Origin: Massilia norwichensis
GTDB taxonomy: Bacteria; Pseudomonadota; Gammaproteobacteria; Burkholderiales; Burkholderiaceae_D
Direction of reading: 5' to 3'
Assembly: GCF_024753245.1 (NCBI RefSeq)
Contig: NZ_JANUGX010000042.1
Coordinates: 1 to 41,794 of the forward strand
Length of the DNA: 41,794 bases
Part shown: positions 41,615 through 41,794 of the stretch, piece by piece
How the letters are laid out: each line of letters begins with the position of its first letter
Numbering within the stretch: the first letter of the stretch is position 1
Translations under genes and position numbers: made by a program
The notes under the pieces: generated by a model
The model's input: only the letters and a program-made list of their open reading frames with translations
Databases searched by the model: none
What the model was told of the DNA's origin: nothing

Positions 41615-41794
41615 AGAACTAGATCACAAAAATTCCCAGTATACACACATACCGGCAAGCGGCTGAGCGCATTGGAGAACTTCAGCAGGAAGTCGAGGCT
41701 GACGCTGCCTTCAGGCCAAGGGAACAAGACGATCTGCCGAGCGAGCTTGTAGAGCAGTTTTTTGCCACCAAAAGCAAAAAGCCCGCCGAGTATC
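41615..41794. other. Upstream region of adaptor gene at right edge
   Basis: 180 bases of lower GC than the rest. It contains a leftward -10-like TATACT (complement of 41638-41643) without a good -35. One leftward frame stays open through the whole stretch into the adaptor gene, but it has no start and no family pattern, so I do not call a gene. Confidence 0.4.

Noticed and set aside
41665..41794. Leftward open frame at the right edge as the end of another gene
   Set aside because: It has no stop before running deep into the adaptor gene in another frame and matches no family I recognise.

Overview
The window is high-GC proteobacterial chromosome, most like the Oxalobacteraceae (Massilia, Duganella, Herbaspirillum relatives) by its gene families and neighbourhoods. 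This placement is an inference, since no rRNA or ribosomal protein marker is present. The left 1.7 kb is visibly less GC-rich. It carries a tyrosine integrase pointing away from tRNA-Cys(GCA), so it looks like the end of a genomic island integrated at the 3' end of that tRNA.

Region 1.8-8.8 kb is signalling: an RsbQ-like alpha/beta hydrolase in an operon with a PAS hybrid histidine kinase, two free-standing receiver proteins, a PAS-PAS-GGDEF-EAL protein, an orphan type IV prepilin and a DUF2798 membrane protein with a 19-bp palindromic operator. Region 8.9-12.3 kb is the molybdate module: modE diverges from modABC across a clear ModE box. A lipoprotein of unknown function follows.

Region 13.1-29.0 kb looks like a polyphenol (flavonoid A-ring) degradation locus of the fde type known from Herbaspirillum seropedicae. 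It has a NodD-like LysR regulator and a six-gene operon: Cys-rich amidohydrolase, type I extradiol dioxygenase, Rieske ferredoxin, flavin monooxygenase, cyclase-family hydrolase and FAH-family hydrolase. A second FAH gene diverges from it. An envelope operon (DUF1302 outer-membrane barrel, DUF1329, Ycf48-like propeller, RND/MMPL pump) and an MFS transporter complete the set. All four promoters in this region carry paired ATC-N9-GAT (T-N11-A) operators with centres exactly 22 bp apart, at about -65 and -43. This points to one LysR regulon covering catabolism and transport.

Region 29.2-37.1 kb is an eight-gene gallate operon: VanAB O-demethylase, 4-oxalomesaconate tautomerase, hydratase, CHA aldolase, an alpha/beta hydrolase, a SnoaL-like protein and gallate dioxygenase. 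It is divergent from a MarR regulator, with a perfect palindrome between them. It would take O-methylated gallates (3-O-methylgallate, perhaps syringate) or gallate to pyruvate and oxaloacetate.

The right end holds a small hydrophobic ORF, a marR-SDR operon with an apparently leaderless, self-overlapped promoter, and a MacA-like adaptor plus outer-membrane factor without an inner-membrane pump. I saw no CRISPR array, rRNA or intact insertion sequence.
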